Shown here: in pieces, positions 17,912-26,401 of the stretch
How positions within the stretch are numbered: the first letter of the stretch is position 1
Layout of the letters: each line of letters starts with the position of its first letter
DNA from: JADJAH01 sp964615795
GTDB taxonomy: Bacteria > Bacteroidota > Ignavibacteria > Tepidaquicellales > Tepidaquicellaceae
DNA length: 64,000 bases
Assembly (NCBI GenBank): GCA_964615795.1
Contig: CAZTQR010000004.1
Location: forward strand, 1-64,000
Direction of reading: 5' to 3'
The notes under the pieces: model-generated
The model's input: only the letters and a program-made list of their open reading frames with translations
Told to the model about the DNA's origin: nothing
The model's database searches: none
Translations under genes and position numbers: made by a program

Positions 17912-19984
17912 TTATTTTACTATGACGAATTTTCCCTTTTTGATCTCGCCTGTGTTAGAATCTTTCACGGTGAAAATGTAAAGTCCCGATGCAATTGCCT
18001 GGTCGTTCTGAGATATCATATCCCACGCATGTTCACCTCCCGCAAATTTCTGTGTGCCGTCAGAATAAGTGTTGAACCATTCGATATCGCTTCCGTTATA
18101 GGTTGATGCATCATGGTTGAACCTGTCAACAAGATCGCCGGCAAGAGTCCAGATCGAAATCTCGCATTGCGATGGCAGGTTGTAGAAGTAGATCTTTCTC
18201 AGCAACTCCTTCTTATTGCCGGAACCATCCCATGCTGCGCTTCCGTAGTACGGATTTGGATAGACTCCGACTTCGGCATCAGCGTTATTGTTTGGCGGAG
18301 TCCCTACAATTATCCTCTGTGAGTTTCCGAGTATACTGCTTTCAAGAGAACCGAGATTCTGAGTGACATCGCCTTTGTCAAAAGCAGTGACCGAATAAAC
18401 ATACTGAAATCCGTTGAGCTGGTTCGGGAAGTCAAACCTGTAATAATAAGCCGCCGTATCGTTTTCGAAATACTTCGGACTCTGAAGCTTTATGAAGTTG
18501 AATCCGGTGTTGTTGCTTACATTATTGTATGCGCTGTCAAACTCTCCTACAATCCTCAGCTGAGTTGTAAGGTCCTCCTCGAGATTGAGGTCTGCTCCGG
18601 GATTTGTCCGGTAGATCCTGTATCCCTCAAAATCCTGAATGTTTGAAATTGGATCAACGGAACTCTCCGAATTCGCAGCCCAGTAAAGCGTTACGTTCTT
18701 ATCTTCAAGCACTGTCCTTACCTTCGGCACATCAGGAGGGGAAGGAAGCTTGTATCCGTTATCGTATGCGCTTTGGGCCCATCCGGCGGCTGTGTATAAG
18801 TTCTGCTTCTGAAAATCCGTGTCGAGTGTTGCCGGATCCGTTCCGTTCTTCTTCGCGCAAATTACGGCATATACGATATTTATAGTGTCCTGAATGTAAT
18901 TCAGACTCATTACGGATCCGTCGGTTCTTCTGTACGGACCGTAAGAAAGCAGGACCGACCTGTTGTTGGGTGTTTGCCTGAGCTGATTGATCTGATTGGT
19001 GTCAATCCTCTGGCCGTTCTCAAGATAGCCGTTAAGCCTTACAAACTTCTTCTCATCTGTTTGCGGTGAAAGATAAACAGGATCAGTGTTATTTCTGAAC
19101 TGCCATATTGTGAAATAGGTCTTGTCGCCAATATCTTCATTGGGCAGTGTGGGAGATGTTCCGAGAAGCTTGAAACCAATGTAGCTGTTTGTGAATCCGG
19201 GATCCCCGTTGTAGTCATACTCATAAGCCATCCGGAGAGTGTCAATGTATCCGTCCGCACCTTTATTGTAAAATGAAGTTCCGCCCGGCACTGTAATGTT
19301 CGTGTTTCTTACAACTGCATCAGACCATAGCCCGATGAAGATGCTGTCGATCGGATCCGTATTTCCGCGGTATCCGATGTTCACGATCTTGTAATTCAGA
19401 ATCACCCAGTTGTTTGCAAAGTTGAAATCATAACAATACGTCTGCAGGAGAACTTTGACTCCGAGCGGATTATGGTTCTGGATCACAGTACCGTTCACGG
19501 ATGTGTTCGTGTCAAAAAAATCGCAGACAAAATCCTGATGGGAAATCGCGTCAGGCCTGAAGTTCGGAGAGTTCTGCAATGTTGACCTTTCAAGAATGCC
19601 TGTTCCCGGTGCGTTAGTGAATTCGAATCCCTCGGTACGGTTTGCATTCGATACGTCCACTGCCGCCGTAGTCACTTTGATCTCATTGTTCTTTGAACCT
19701 CCTATCCAAAGGCCCCCTACAAACAAGTGCTCGATTCCTGAATTCTTCGGATACTGACAGGAAGGCTGGTTCGGGAAATTTACAAAACCGTTTCCGATTG
19801 TCCCATAGTTGGTAACAGTAAGTGTAATGTTCCCGACATAGGTAAACTTATTATTGACATCATCCTGTATATCGGAAGGGAAGTAAAATGCAAATGAGAG
19901 CAAAGCGGTGAGCGAAAGCGCGGCCAAAAATGTGTAAAAACCGAAGTTTGCCTTTCTGAAAATGAATGGTCCTTTGTTCTGCAA
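17912..19984 (-). CDS. Large exported protein with FlgD-like C-terminal Ig domain
   Basis: A 690-residue protein, first in the eight-gene operon. The N-terminus has one hydrophobic segment (about 17-35). The central region carries a conserved-looking GIEHLFVGGLWIGG stretch and a fibronectin-like part (PPDVPKVRTVLEDKNVTLYW, about 440-460). The C-terminal 115 residues (VYPNPYYGSAAWD ... GLYIFTVKDSNTGEIKKGKFVIVK) resemble the FlgD/T9SS-type Ig-like sorting fold but with NPY instead of the NPFNP core, so it may be a divergent sorting signal. TTG is the start codon. Function not recognised; the surface location is inferred. Confidence 0.78.
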   Translation of the reverse strand: MQNKGPFIFRKANFGFYTFLAALSLTALLSFAFYFPSDIQDDVNNKFTYVGNITLTVTNYGTIGNGFVNFPNQPSCQYPKNSGIEHLFVGGLWIGGSKNNEIKVTTAAVDVSNANRTEGFEFTNAPGTGILERSTLQNSPNFRPDAISHQDFVCDFFDTNTSVNGTVIQNHNPLGVKVLLQTYCYDFNFANNWVILNYKIVNIGYRGNTDPIDSIFIGLWSDAVVRNTNITVPGGTSFYNKGADGYIDTLRMAYEYDYNGDPGFTNSYIGFKLLGTSPTLPNEDIGDKTYFTIWQFRNNTDPVYLSPQTDEKKFVRLNGYLENGQRIDTNQINQLRQTPNNRSVLLSYGPYRRTDGSVMSLNYIQDTINIVYAVICAKKNGTDPATLDTDFQKQNLYTAAGWAQSAYDNGYKLPSPPDVPKVRTVLEDKNVTLYWAANSESSVDPISNIQDFEGYRIYRTNPGADLNLEEDLTTQLRIVGEFDSAYNNVSNNTGFNFIKLQSPKYFENDTAAYYYRFDFPNQLNGFQYVYSVTAFDKGDVTQNLGSLESSILGNSQRIIVGTPPNNNADAEVGVYPNPYYGSAAWDGSGNKKELLRKIYFYNLPSQCEISIWTLAGDLVDRFNHDASTYNGSDIEWFNTYSDGTQKFAGGEHAWDMISQNDQAIASGLYIFTVKDSNTGEIKKGKFVIVK

Positions 19985-20012
19985 GTTTCGAGAAAAATTA
20001 TCTTTGGGTTAT

Positions 20013-20033
20013 GCGCAAAATATTAGTTTGCGC
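20013..20033. promoter_or_regulatory. Operator-like palindrome upstream of the surface operon
   Basis: GCGCAAA (20013-20019) and TTTGCGC (20027-20033) form a perfect inverted repeat with a 7-base centre, 29 bases upstream of the first gene of the eight-gene operon. No promoter of the local consensus was found for this operon, so the palindrome may be a regulator site. The function is inferred from position and symmetry only. Confidence 0.35.
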
Positions 20034-20158
20034 GTTCAAAAGAAAGCTAAAGCATGATGTTTCAATTTGATAAAATTGCAAACATGACCGCCTCAATATT
20101 GCAGGCAGTCTGTTACGGATTCAAGTTGCTCAAGATGCCCGCCACACGGCCTTGAAAA

Positions 20159-20882
20159 TCACTTACTGCCGGCCTTCTCAAACAGCCTGACATTGACTTT
20201 GTCTGGCACAACATAAAAGCTCTTTTCAGATACCTGTTTAAAGCCAAGTCCTTGAACGGCACCTTCGATCGAATCGTATCCCTGCTTGTCCATAGAACTG
20301 TAATCCAGTATCAGCCAGAATCTGCCGAGCCCCGGTATCTTTCCAAGCGAATCCAACTGCATTCCCAGATTCCAGCCCAGTACGGAAGGAGAGGGCAGTT
20401 TATTGTCAGAGTGTCTTGAATGATAGTCTATGGACCAGCCCATGAAATGCGGTTCAACTATTATCTGGTCGCCGGGCATGTACGAGCGCTCGATATAGGA
20501 TATGACCTTTCTGTAATCATTATTTTTGAACTGATTGGAATAATTGACCGATACCCCGAATGCGCTCACTGCACACACTAAAATGCACAAAATGGCCGCT
20601 GTCCTCTTTGAGTAATATCTGTAAGAAAAATATGCGAGCGAAATGAAGAGATACGGTGCAAGTATGCTCAGGTAGCGCGACATTATAATGCTCTGCCTGA
20701 ATGATACAATTGCGGCAAGCACAAGCGGAATAATGAACAGGGCCACCGCCGCCAGCGCAGGATGCAGTACTTTCGGGCGGGAGTTCACAGTCCTCATGAT
20801 GCAAAGGAAAAGAAACAGCATTACTGAGAGCGAAACTACCCGGGAGACGTAAGATACTGCCATGCTTTCATAAGTGTGATAC
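20159..20882 (-). CDS. GT39-like membrane glycosyltransferase, C-terminal part (broken by assembly gap)
   Basis: The C-terminal 241 codons of a polytopic glycosyltransferase-like protein. There are about four or five membrane helices (VVSLSVMLFLFLCIM, HPALAAVALFIIPLVLAAIVSF, ILAPYLFISLAYFSYRYY, TAAILCILVCAVSAFGV), then a soluble tail. Reading starts directly at the N run, in frame VYHTYESMAVSYVS. Joined to the part at 20893-21656 with no bases between, the two halves form one continuous frame (764 + 724 = 1488 bases). The first internal ATG (20863) is therefore unlikely to be a real start. Last gene of the etfB-coaX operon. Confidence 0.8.
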
Positions 20883-20892
20883 NNNNNNNNNN
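20883..20892. other. Scaffold gap (10 N) inside a gene
   Basis: Ten N interrupt the glycosyltransferase gene. Removing them restores one open frame; keeping ten breaks it. The true missing length is probably zero or a multiple of three. Confidence 0.9.
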
Positions 20893-21656
20893 ACGCTCAG
20901 GAACATATCCTGAAAGTAGGAGAACACTGCGGCCGCAACTTCTCCTGCCGATTGTGAACTTCTCCATGGCTGTCCCTTTAACGCCTGCCCTATCATAATA
21001 GGGAGCCAGGGCATGAACATTGCAAAAGCGAATGCAGGATATTTGAAGAATGGCTTGATTGAACTTCTTCGATCCTCATTTATGATGTATATGTATGCGG
21101 CGCAGACAATTTCCGCAATGAGTATGAAAAGTGCAAAGTAATGTGTGTACAGCGAAAGGGCTGTTGCAAGGCAGTATATGATGCCGGTCCTGACGTTGGG
21201 TGCTTTGAGATATCTTACAAAACTGTAAACGGATGTGAGAGTAAGAAAAAGGTTGAGATTGAGCATCCTGACTTCCTGCGAATAAAAGATGTTGAGAGGG
21301 GACAGGGAATACATCAACAGCACGAGCGCCGTCTGAGTCTTGTCTGCAAGCAGAAGGAGGGATAACCGCCACAGCAATACCATTGAAGCGAGTGAAAGAA
21401 CAACGCTGAGCATTCTCATAGAAAGGACCGAATCAGAAAAGACAAACATCCAGATCTTAAGTACAAAGTAAAACAGCGGTGGGTGAATATCCCCTGAAGT
21501 CTCTGCAACTATTCTTATGAACCCTGACAAAGAAATGTGCCATGAGTAGATCTCATCGAACCAGAGGTTTTTGGTCTCTATGTCATAGACGCGCAGTATT
21601 GCGGCAATAAGAAAGATCAGGTAGAAGTAAAGATCCTCTTTGAAGTGGCGGATCAT
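20893..21656 (-). CDS. GT39-like membrane glycosyltransferase, N-terminal part (broken by assembly gap)
   Basis: The N-terminal 254 codons of a dolichyl-phosphate-mannose-type (GT-C, GT39-like) glycosyltransferase. The first helix is followed by the acidic loop signature NLWFDEIYSWHIS (about residues 30-42) and HPPLFYFVLKIW (about 58-69), as in undecaprenyl-phosphate sugar transferases of this fold, then several membrane helices. It would move a sugar from a lipid carrier to a protein or lipid outside the membrane; the substrate cannot be told. The ATG overlaps the yjbQ stop by four bases. The complete protein would be about 495 residues. Confidence 0.82.
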
Positions 21657-22072
21657 TCTCCGATAAGCTGTATAACCAGCCTGCGGTTGCGCGGCCTTTC
21701 GTCAAAATCAATTAGAACGATCTGCTGCCATGTACCGAGCATCAGCGCTGAATCGGTGAAGGGTATGCAGACTGAGGCTCCGACAAGCGAAGCTCTCAGA
21801 TGCGAATGACCGTTGTTGTCTCCCCAGGTGTCGTTATGAAAATACCTTGAATAAGCGGGGATCAGCTTGTCCATTAGTTTCGGAAAGTCCTGCATCAGGC
21901 CGGGCTCATACTCAATAGTAGTGACCGAAGCTGTGGATCCTATAATGAAGACTGTGCAATTTCCGTTCTTGAGTTTGCTGTCGGCCAATTGCCTGCCCGC
22001 TATGTCAGTGACATTGACAATCTGGCAATTGCCTTGCGTTGGCACAATGGTTTCCTTTGTGATTATCTTCAT
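21653..22072 (-). CDS. yjbQ: YjbQ/UPF0047 family protein
   Basis: A 139-residue protein of the UPF0047/YjbQ family, small beta-rich trimeric proteins reported to have secondary thiamine-phosphate synthase activity. Family features are clear: GNCQIVNVTD at the N-terminus, NGNCTVFIIGSTASVTTIEYEPG in the centre, WGDNNGHSHLRASLVG near 85-100 with the conserved histidines, and a final GTWQQIVLIDFDERPRNRRLVIQLIGE. Length is typical. It overlaps coaX upstream and the glycosyltransferase downstream by four bases each, so the three are translationally coupled. Confidence 0.9.
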   Translation of the reverse strand: MKIITKETIVPTQGNCQIVNVTDIAGRQLADSKLKNGNCTVFIIGSTASVTTIEYEPGLMQDFPKLMDKLIPAYSRYFHNDTWGDNNGHSHLRASLVGASVCIPFTDSALMLGTWQQIVLIDFDERPRNRRLVIQLIGE

Positions 22073-22815
22073 GAAGAAATGATAATGTTGATTCCTTTCA
22101 GAACAAGAAAAGGGTCACGCAGGTCTATCAGCTTTGTTCTTTCGAAGATCAACCTGGAATAGCCGCCCGTGCAGCATGTAAATACCTGTCCGAACTCTCT
22201 GCCTGCTTCTTCGATAACTCTCTCAACTGTGAACAGACTTTGATAAAGGACTCCTGCGCGAATGTTCTCTTCAGTTGTTCCGGTGAATACCGAACCGGGA
22301 AATCGCAGTTTCACCTTTGGCAACGTCGTCTTTGATATCAGTGCGGAGAAAGACGTTCCAATTCCCGGAGAGATCATCCCGCCTGTAAGAGATCCGTTAC
22401 TGACTATTGTGAATGTTGTTGCGGTACCAAAGTCGATAGTCAGTACAACCGGACTGCCGGACAGCATCACAGAGGCTGCTGAACTGCAAAGCCTGTCAGA
22501 CCCAATGGTCTCAGCATATTTTAGTTTATAAGGAAGGTTTGATGCAGGGCAGATAAATTCCGTTTCTGCATTGAGAACTTTCCTGATCACGCTTCTGACC
22601 GTTCCGCGAAGTCTTTCATCAAGCAATGATACACCTGCAACAATCGGCTCCTCTCTGAAATCTCTCCGGCATGCCTTCAGGATCTTCTCAAACTCACTCC
22701 GGAACGACTTTTTGTCATAGTCAGACCTGCCTGCTTTTTTAAGCTGAAGTGAATTCGGGCTCGACCATGCAGTTTTGATAGCTGAGTTGCCTATGTCAAT
22801 CAGAAAGTTCTTCAT
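22069..22815 (-). CDS. coaX: Type III pantothenate kinase
   Basis: Phosphorylates pantothenate in the first step of coenzyme A synthesis. The 248-residue protein begins FLIDIGNSAIKTAW, with the DxGN phosphate loop of the ASKHA fold. It has TIDFGTATTFTIV near the middle (catalytic Asp region) and GGMISPGIGTSFSAL. ATG at 22815 is chosen as start because it gives the expected N-terminus and because the sequence just upstream is a terminator-like hairpin. The ATG follows the U tract directly and has no Shine-Dalgarno sequence. The gene overlaps yjbQ by four bases. Confidence 0.92.
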   Translation of the reverse strand: MKNFLIDIGNSAIKTAWSSPNSLQLKKAGRSDYDKKSFRSEFEKILKACRRDFREEPIVAGVSLLDERLRGTVRSVIRKVLNAETEFICPASNLPYKLKYAETIGSDRLCSSAASVMLSGSPVVLTIDFGTATTFTIVSNGSLTGGMISPGIGTSFSALISKTTLPKVKLRFPGSVFTGTTEENIRAGVLYQSLFTVERVIEEAGREFGQVFTCCTGGYSRLIFERTKLIDLRDPFLVLKGINIIISS

Positions 22816-22850
22816 AAAAAAAATGCGTAAAAGACGTACATCCTTTACGC
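22816..22850 (-). terminator. Terminator or attenuator touching the coaX start codon
   Basis: On the minus strand, GCGTAAA and TTTACGC (22850-22844 and 22831-22825) form a stem with a 12-base loop, followed by A and eight T, and then at once by the coaX ATG. It would end most transcripts after the outer-membrane protein gene and leave coaX to read-through. Confidence 0.7.
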
Positions 22851-22873
22851 ACAAAACAGATCCGTTTTAGTTG

Positions 22874-23455
22874 TCAGTGAAAGGGGAACTTCATCCCCGC
22901 TGTGATAAGGAAACACGGTATGTTGCCGGTATTGCTGGCTATCAGTTTGTACTTGCCGTCAACAAAGAAAATGAACGACTTGCTGAAGTTCTTGAATTCA
23001 AGGCCCGCGCCTGCAATCAGACTTGCCTTTGTGAAATTCAGCGTATCGGAGTCATAGAAATTGACTCCAATGCCGAAATCAACATAAGGTGAAACGGGAG
23101 TTGAAGTCAGATAGAACTGTGACACTACGCCCATTTCGAAATTCGTCTGCTTGTCTGCGTTCCAGTATGTAACCTGAGGCAGAACCGAGACCTGCGAAGC
23201 CCGCAGCTCTGCAAGCGCTGTAAACGTGAATCCGACCTGCCCGTCAATTGATGCAACTCCGATACCGAAACCGGCGCTTGGACTGATCTTTGGCTTTCTG
23301 CTCTTCTTATCCTTATCTTTGTCACTTAACTTCATGCTCAGCTTGCCGGGTGAAAGATCATCACCTGCATTTTCCTGTACAGCAAACTGTGAACGCGAAT
23401 CTGCCGGAACCCACAACAAACCAAGAACAAATACCAAAGCAATTAGTCTTTTCAA
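22874..23455 (-). CDS. Predicted outer-membrane beta-barrel protein
   Basis: A 193-residue exported protein. A signal peptide (about 1-21, ending ADSRSQ) is followed by a charged lysine-rich linker (KLSDKDKDKKSRKPK, about 42-56). About eight amphipathic strands follow, with repeated FG/GFGIGV, VSPYVDFGIGVNF and SFIFFVDGKYKLI patterns and a C-terminal aromatic-rich KFPFH. This fits a small OmpA/OmpW-type barrel, but no named family is evident. It lies between the bifunctional nuclease and coaX in the etf operon, with a terminator just downstream. Function unknown. Confidence 0.75.
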   Translation of the reverse strand: MKRLIALVFVLGLLWVPADSRSQFAVQENAGDDLSPGKLSMKLSDKDKDKKSRKPKISPSAGFGIGVASIDGQVGFTFTALAELRASQVSVLPQVTYWNADKQTNFEMGVVSQFYLTSTPVSPYVDFGIGVNFYDSDTLNFTKASLIAGAGLEFKNFSKSFIFFVDGKYKLIASNTGNIPCFLITAGMKFPFH

Positions 23456-23479
23456 TCTGATCTTTTTTAGATGAATGAA

Positions 23480-24124
23480 TTAGTTTAGGTTCGAGATCTC
23501 AAGCTTTTTTATTTCATCGCGAAGCTGTGCCGCTTTTTCGTAATCCTCGTTTGTCAGCGCCTCTTCCAGCTCTCCCTTGAGCTGAAGAAGCTTTCTTTCT
23601 TTAACAGAAAGGTCCTTTGTAAGATCTTCAGGCTTTTCCTCTTCGTCCTGACCCGGAATCTCACCGGCTTGCTGTTCCTGCTTCGGAAGAACCTGTTCTT
23701 CAAACTCCGGCTCAAATCCGATCTCATCCATTATCTCGGAACTTACATAGATCGGGGATGAAAACTTAAGTGCGAGAGCAATTGCGTCCGAAGGCCGGGC
23801 ATCAATTTCTTCAATATCGGAGGAGTCGAATTTTATCTTTGCATAGAACGTCGAATCTTTAAGTTCATTGATGATAACGTGGCTTACAGAATATCCGAAT
23901 ATCTCAATTACCTCCCTGAGAAGGTCATGAGTCAGAGGCCTCGGGGGCTTTATTCCTTCAAGTTCAAGAGCGATTGACTGCGCTTCAAACTGGCCGATGA
24001 TAATTGGCAGTCTTCTCGTTCCCGACACTTCTTTGAGAATGATGGCGTATCCTCCGCCGCTCATAGAAGGCGTCAGCGAAAGTCCGAAGATGTCAACCTG
24101 TATGTTTTCATTTGAATAATCCAT
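23480..24124 (-). CDS. Bifunctional nuclease family protein (DUF151) with UVR motif
   Basis: A 214-residue protein. Residues about 8-135 are the bifunctional nuclease/DUF151 domain (LPIIIGQFEAQSIALELEG, RPLTHDLLREVIEIFGY, ARPSDAIALALKFSSPIYVSSE). A low-complexity acidic linker (about 140-170) follows, then a UvrB/UvrC motif (LKGELEEALTNEDYEKAAQLRDEIKKLE, about 180-207). Relatives have been reported as nucleases acting on DNA and RNA, but the true role in bacteria is not settled. It lies 60 bases after etfA and is probably in the same operon. Confidence 0.9.
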   Translation of the reverse strand: MDYSNENIQVDIFGLSLTPSMSGGGYAIILKEVSGTRRLPIIIGQFEAQSIALELEGIKPPRPLTHDLLREVIEIFGYSVSHVIINELKDSTFYAKIKFDSSDIEEIDARPSDAIALALKFSSPIYVSSEIMDEIGFEPEFEEQVLPKQEQQAGEIPGQDEEEKPEDLTKDLSVKERKLLQLKGELEEALTNEDYEKAAQLRDEIKKLEISNLN

Positions 24125-24184
24125 TTGCGGTCTTATCCGGCGTACCGGCTCGTAAATTCTTGGTTTGTGATTTGTCCTGATTGC

Positions 24185-25198
24185 TTATTGAGACACCACT
24201 CTCTTCATTTCATCGGTCAGGGCAGGAAGTATTTCAAAGACATCTCCCACAATTCCGTAGTTTGCAACCTGAAAAATCGGTGCATCCTTGTCTTTATTTA
24301 TGGCCACTATGCATTTTGATGATGACATGCCCGCAAGGTGCTGAATTGCCCCGCTTATTCCGCAGGCAATGTAAAGGCTCGGCGAAACCGTCTTTCCCGT
24401 CTGCCCCACCTGCTCTGAGTGCGGCCTCCAGCCGGCATCAACAACTGCCCTTGATGCGCCCGTGGCAGCGCCGATCGCCGCTGCAAGATCTTCAACAAGC
24501 TTGAAGTTCTCCGGTGCTTTAAGTCCTCTGCCTCCGGATACGATCCTGTCGGCCTCGGCTACATCAAGCTTCTCTGAACTGACCACTACTTCATTTACAA
24601 CCACTCCGAAATCCTGTGCACCGATTCCCAGTTCATCGGGTGAGAGCGCTGTCAGTTCTACATTTCCGCCTTCCGAAATTTCCGGTTTTAATACGTTCGG
24701 GCGAATTGTAATTACGAGCTTCGCAGAATCGGAATTTATCGTGACAATGCTCTTTCCTGCATAAACGGGACGCGATGCAGTGATCTTACCGTCAGTAACG
24801 CTAAGTGAAATGCAGTCATTGAATACTGCTGAACCCGTTGAGACTGCAACCCTGCCGGAAAGTTCCTTGCCGAGAGAGGTTGCAGACATGATTATTACAT
24901 CCGCGTTTTCCTTCTCAGCAAACTTGCTTATTACTTTTGCAAATGCTGTAGGGGAGTACCTGAGATCTGCAGAACCGCTTTTTGAATTAAGGTCCTTCAG
25001 CCCTACTGCCGTAAGTTTCACAGCGCCATACTTTGCGAGTCTGTCGGCCTGTTCCTGACTGATGTCGCCGATTGTCAGCACAGTCATTTCGCATCCGCAC
25101 TCTTTCGAAAGCTTTGATGCTTCCGATACAACCTCGAATGCAGAGTTCTTAAAATTGCCTTCTTTCAGTTCGGCAAATGCTAATATCTTATTTGGCAT
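24185..25198 (-). CDS. etfA: Electron transfer flavoprotein subunit alpha
   Basis: The 337-residue alpha subunit of ETF, which passes electrons from acyl-CoA dehydrogenases and related flavoenzymes to the quinone pool. The N-terminal ETF domain runs about residues 1-190. The C-terminal FAD-binding domain starts near 215 and shows SGGRGLKAPENFKLVEDLAAAIGA, RAVVDAGWRPHSEQVGQTGKTVSPSLYIACGISGAIQHLAGM and AINKDKDAPIF, the classic alpha-ETF signature. It lies 21 bases after etfB. Length is typical. Confidence 0.95.
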   Translation of the reverse strand: MPNKILAFAELKEGNFKNSAFEVVSEASKLSKECGCEMTVLTIGDISQEQADRLAKYGAVKLTAVGLKDLNSKSGSADLRYSPTAFAKVISKFAEKENADVIIMSATSLGKELSGRVAVSTGSAVFNDCISLSVTDGKITASRPVYAGKSIVTINSDSAKLVITIRPNVLKPEISEGGNVELTALSPDELGIGAQDFGVVVNEVVVSSEKLDVAEADRIVSGGRGLKAPENFKLVEDLAAAIGAATGASRAVVDAGWRPHSEQVGQTGKTVSPSLYIACGISGAIQHLAGMSSSKCIVAINKDKDAPIFQVANYGIVGDVFEILPALTDEMKRVVSQ

Positions 25199-25219
25199 GA
25201 ATTCTTCCTGTTGTTTAGA

Positions 25220-25969
25220 TTAGATTACCTTTGCTTCTTCTCTCAAAAGCTTCACCAGCTCAGCAACATCATCCTTGCCGTTGCTGAATATCTTTCCTGC
25301 AGATTTTGCAGGAGGAAGCTTCATTTCGACTGTCTTCACGATATTTCCGTTGTATGTTGCACCGATCTCTTCAACGGGCTTTGACTTTGCAGCCATTATG
25401 CTTTTCAGATTGGGATATCTTGGCTCATTTATTCCTTTCTGAACGCCGATTATCGCCGGCATTGAAAGCTGAAGCACTTCTTTGCCGCCTTCAATTTCCC
25501 TTTCCGCGGTCAGGCTCGTTCCGCTAATGTCAAGCTTCACCACAACGCTTGTCGAAGGCATTCCCGTCATTTCCGAGATCATTGACGGTAAGAGAAGCCC
25601 GTCAAAATCGATCGACTGCTTTCCCATAAGTACAAGGTCGGGGTTTTGCGATTTTATGTAATCGGCAAGATTCCTGGCGGCTGAGTATGAATCAAATTCC
25701 GCAGAATCCGTCTTGATAAGAACACCTTTGTCTGCGCCCATCTGAAAAGCCTTTTTTATAGCATCTTTTGCCTTGTCGGTGCCGAAAGACAAAGCAATCA
25801 CTTCGCCACCGTTCTTCTCACGCAGTTGCAGGGCCTCTTCCACGGCAAATTCGTCATATGGATTGAGAATGTAGCTGACACCGCTGTCATCAATTGACAT
25901 GCCGTTGCCGGAGATCTTCACCTTTGTTGTACTGTCGGGAACTAATGATACACAAACAATTATCTTCAT
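25220..25969 (-). CDS. etfB: Electron transfer flavoprotein subunit beta
   Basis: The 249-residue beta subunit of ETF, partner of the alpha subunit just downstream. Signatures include MKIIVCVSLVPDS, SYILNPYDEFAVEEALQLRE, DLVLMGKQSIDFDG and AIIGVQKGINEPRYPNLKSIMAAKSKP, which includes the beta-ETF consensus. It is the first gene of a seven-gene minus-strand cluster (etfB, etfA, nuclease, outer-membrane protein, coaX, yjbQ, glycosyltransferase) and is preceded by a promoter of the local consensus. Confidence 0.95.
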   Translation of the reverse strand: MKIIVCVSLVPDSTTKVKISGNGMSIDDSGVSYILNPYDEFAVEEALQLREKNGGEVIALSFGTDKAKDAIKKAFQMGADKGVLIKTDSAEFDSYSAARNLADYIKSQNPDLVLMGKQSIDFDGLLLPSMISEMTGMPSTSVVVKLDISGTSLTAEREIEGGKEVLQLSMPAIIGVQKGINEPRYPNLKSIMAAKSKPVEEIGATYNGNIVKTVEMKLPPAKSAGKIFSNGKDDVAELVKLLREEAKVI

Positions 25970-26005
25970 TATTATGCTGGAGAGATTTTTTGAATTTGAA
26001 TCTTA

Positions 26006-26036
26006 GAAATTTAATTTCATCGAATCCCAAAATCAA
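26006..26036 (-). promoter_or_regulatory. Promoter for the etfB operon
   Basis: On the minus strand: TTG (26036-26034), a 20-base spacer, then TAAATTTC (26013-26006). This is one base from the Bacteroidota -7 consensus TAnnTTTG, 36 bases before the etfB start. Confidence 0.6.
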
Positions 26037-26089
26037 TTTAGTATTTTGTCACTATTGCCGATGATTGCAGATATTTGCCTGAAGTATGG

Positions 26090-26111
26090 CGGTCAGTTGC
26101 AATATTGACCG
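26090..26111. promoter_or_regulatory. Operator-like inverted repeat
   Basis: CGGTCA (26090-26095) and TGACCG (26106-26111) form a perfect inverted repeat around a 10-base AT-rich centre. It lies in the intergenic space between the divergent etfB promoter and the initiator tRNA. A regulator site is possible; the evidence is symmetry only. Confidence 0.25.
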
Positions 26112-26180
26112 ATCCGGAATTTTGAATTTTGTGTTTGCAGTGGCTTTACCAATTTCTGCTATGCAACCACAGAAATGGCT

Positions 26181-26210
26181 TTGCCGTGTGAACCAATTTT
26201 CCTATATTTG
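26181..26210 (+). promoter_or_regulatory. Promoter of the initiator tRNA
   Basis: TTG (26181-26183), a 19-base spacer, then TATATTTG (26203-26210), an exact match to the Bacteroidota -7 box. The box ends only five bases before the tRNA 5' end. Confidence 0.7.
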
Positions 26211-26215
26211 CATAT

Positions 26216-26291
<76 letters not shown>

Positions 26292-26302
26292 AAGTTCATC
26301 CG

Positions 26303-26335
26303 AGGCTTCCTGAAGAATTCAGGAAGCCTTTTTTA
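26303..26335 (+). terminator. Intrinsic terminator after the initiator tRNA
   Basis: AGGCTTCCTGAA and TTCAGGAAGCCT pair around a tiny loop (26303-26329), then TTTTTA. It ends the single-gene tRNA transcript. Confidence 0.88.
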
Positions 26336-26401
26336 TTTCCTTAAACCTTCTCCAAACAGGTTTGTCTTACTTCCAAACACTAACTAAAACCCATAATAAT
26401 A

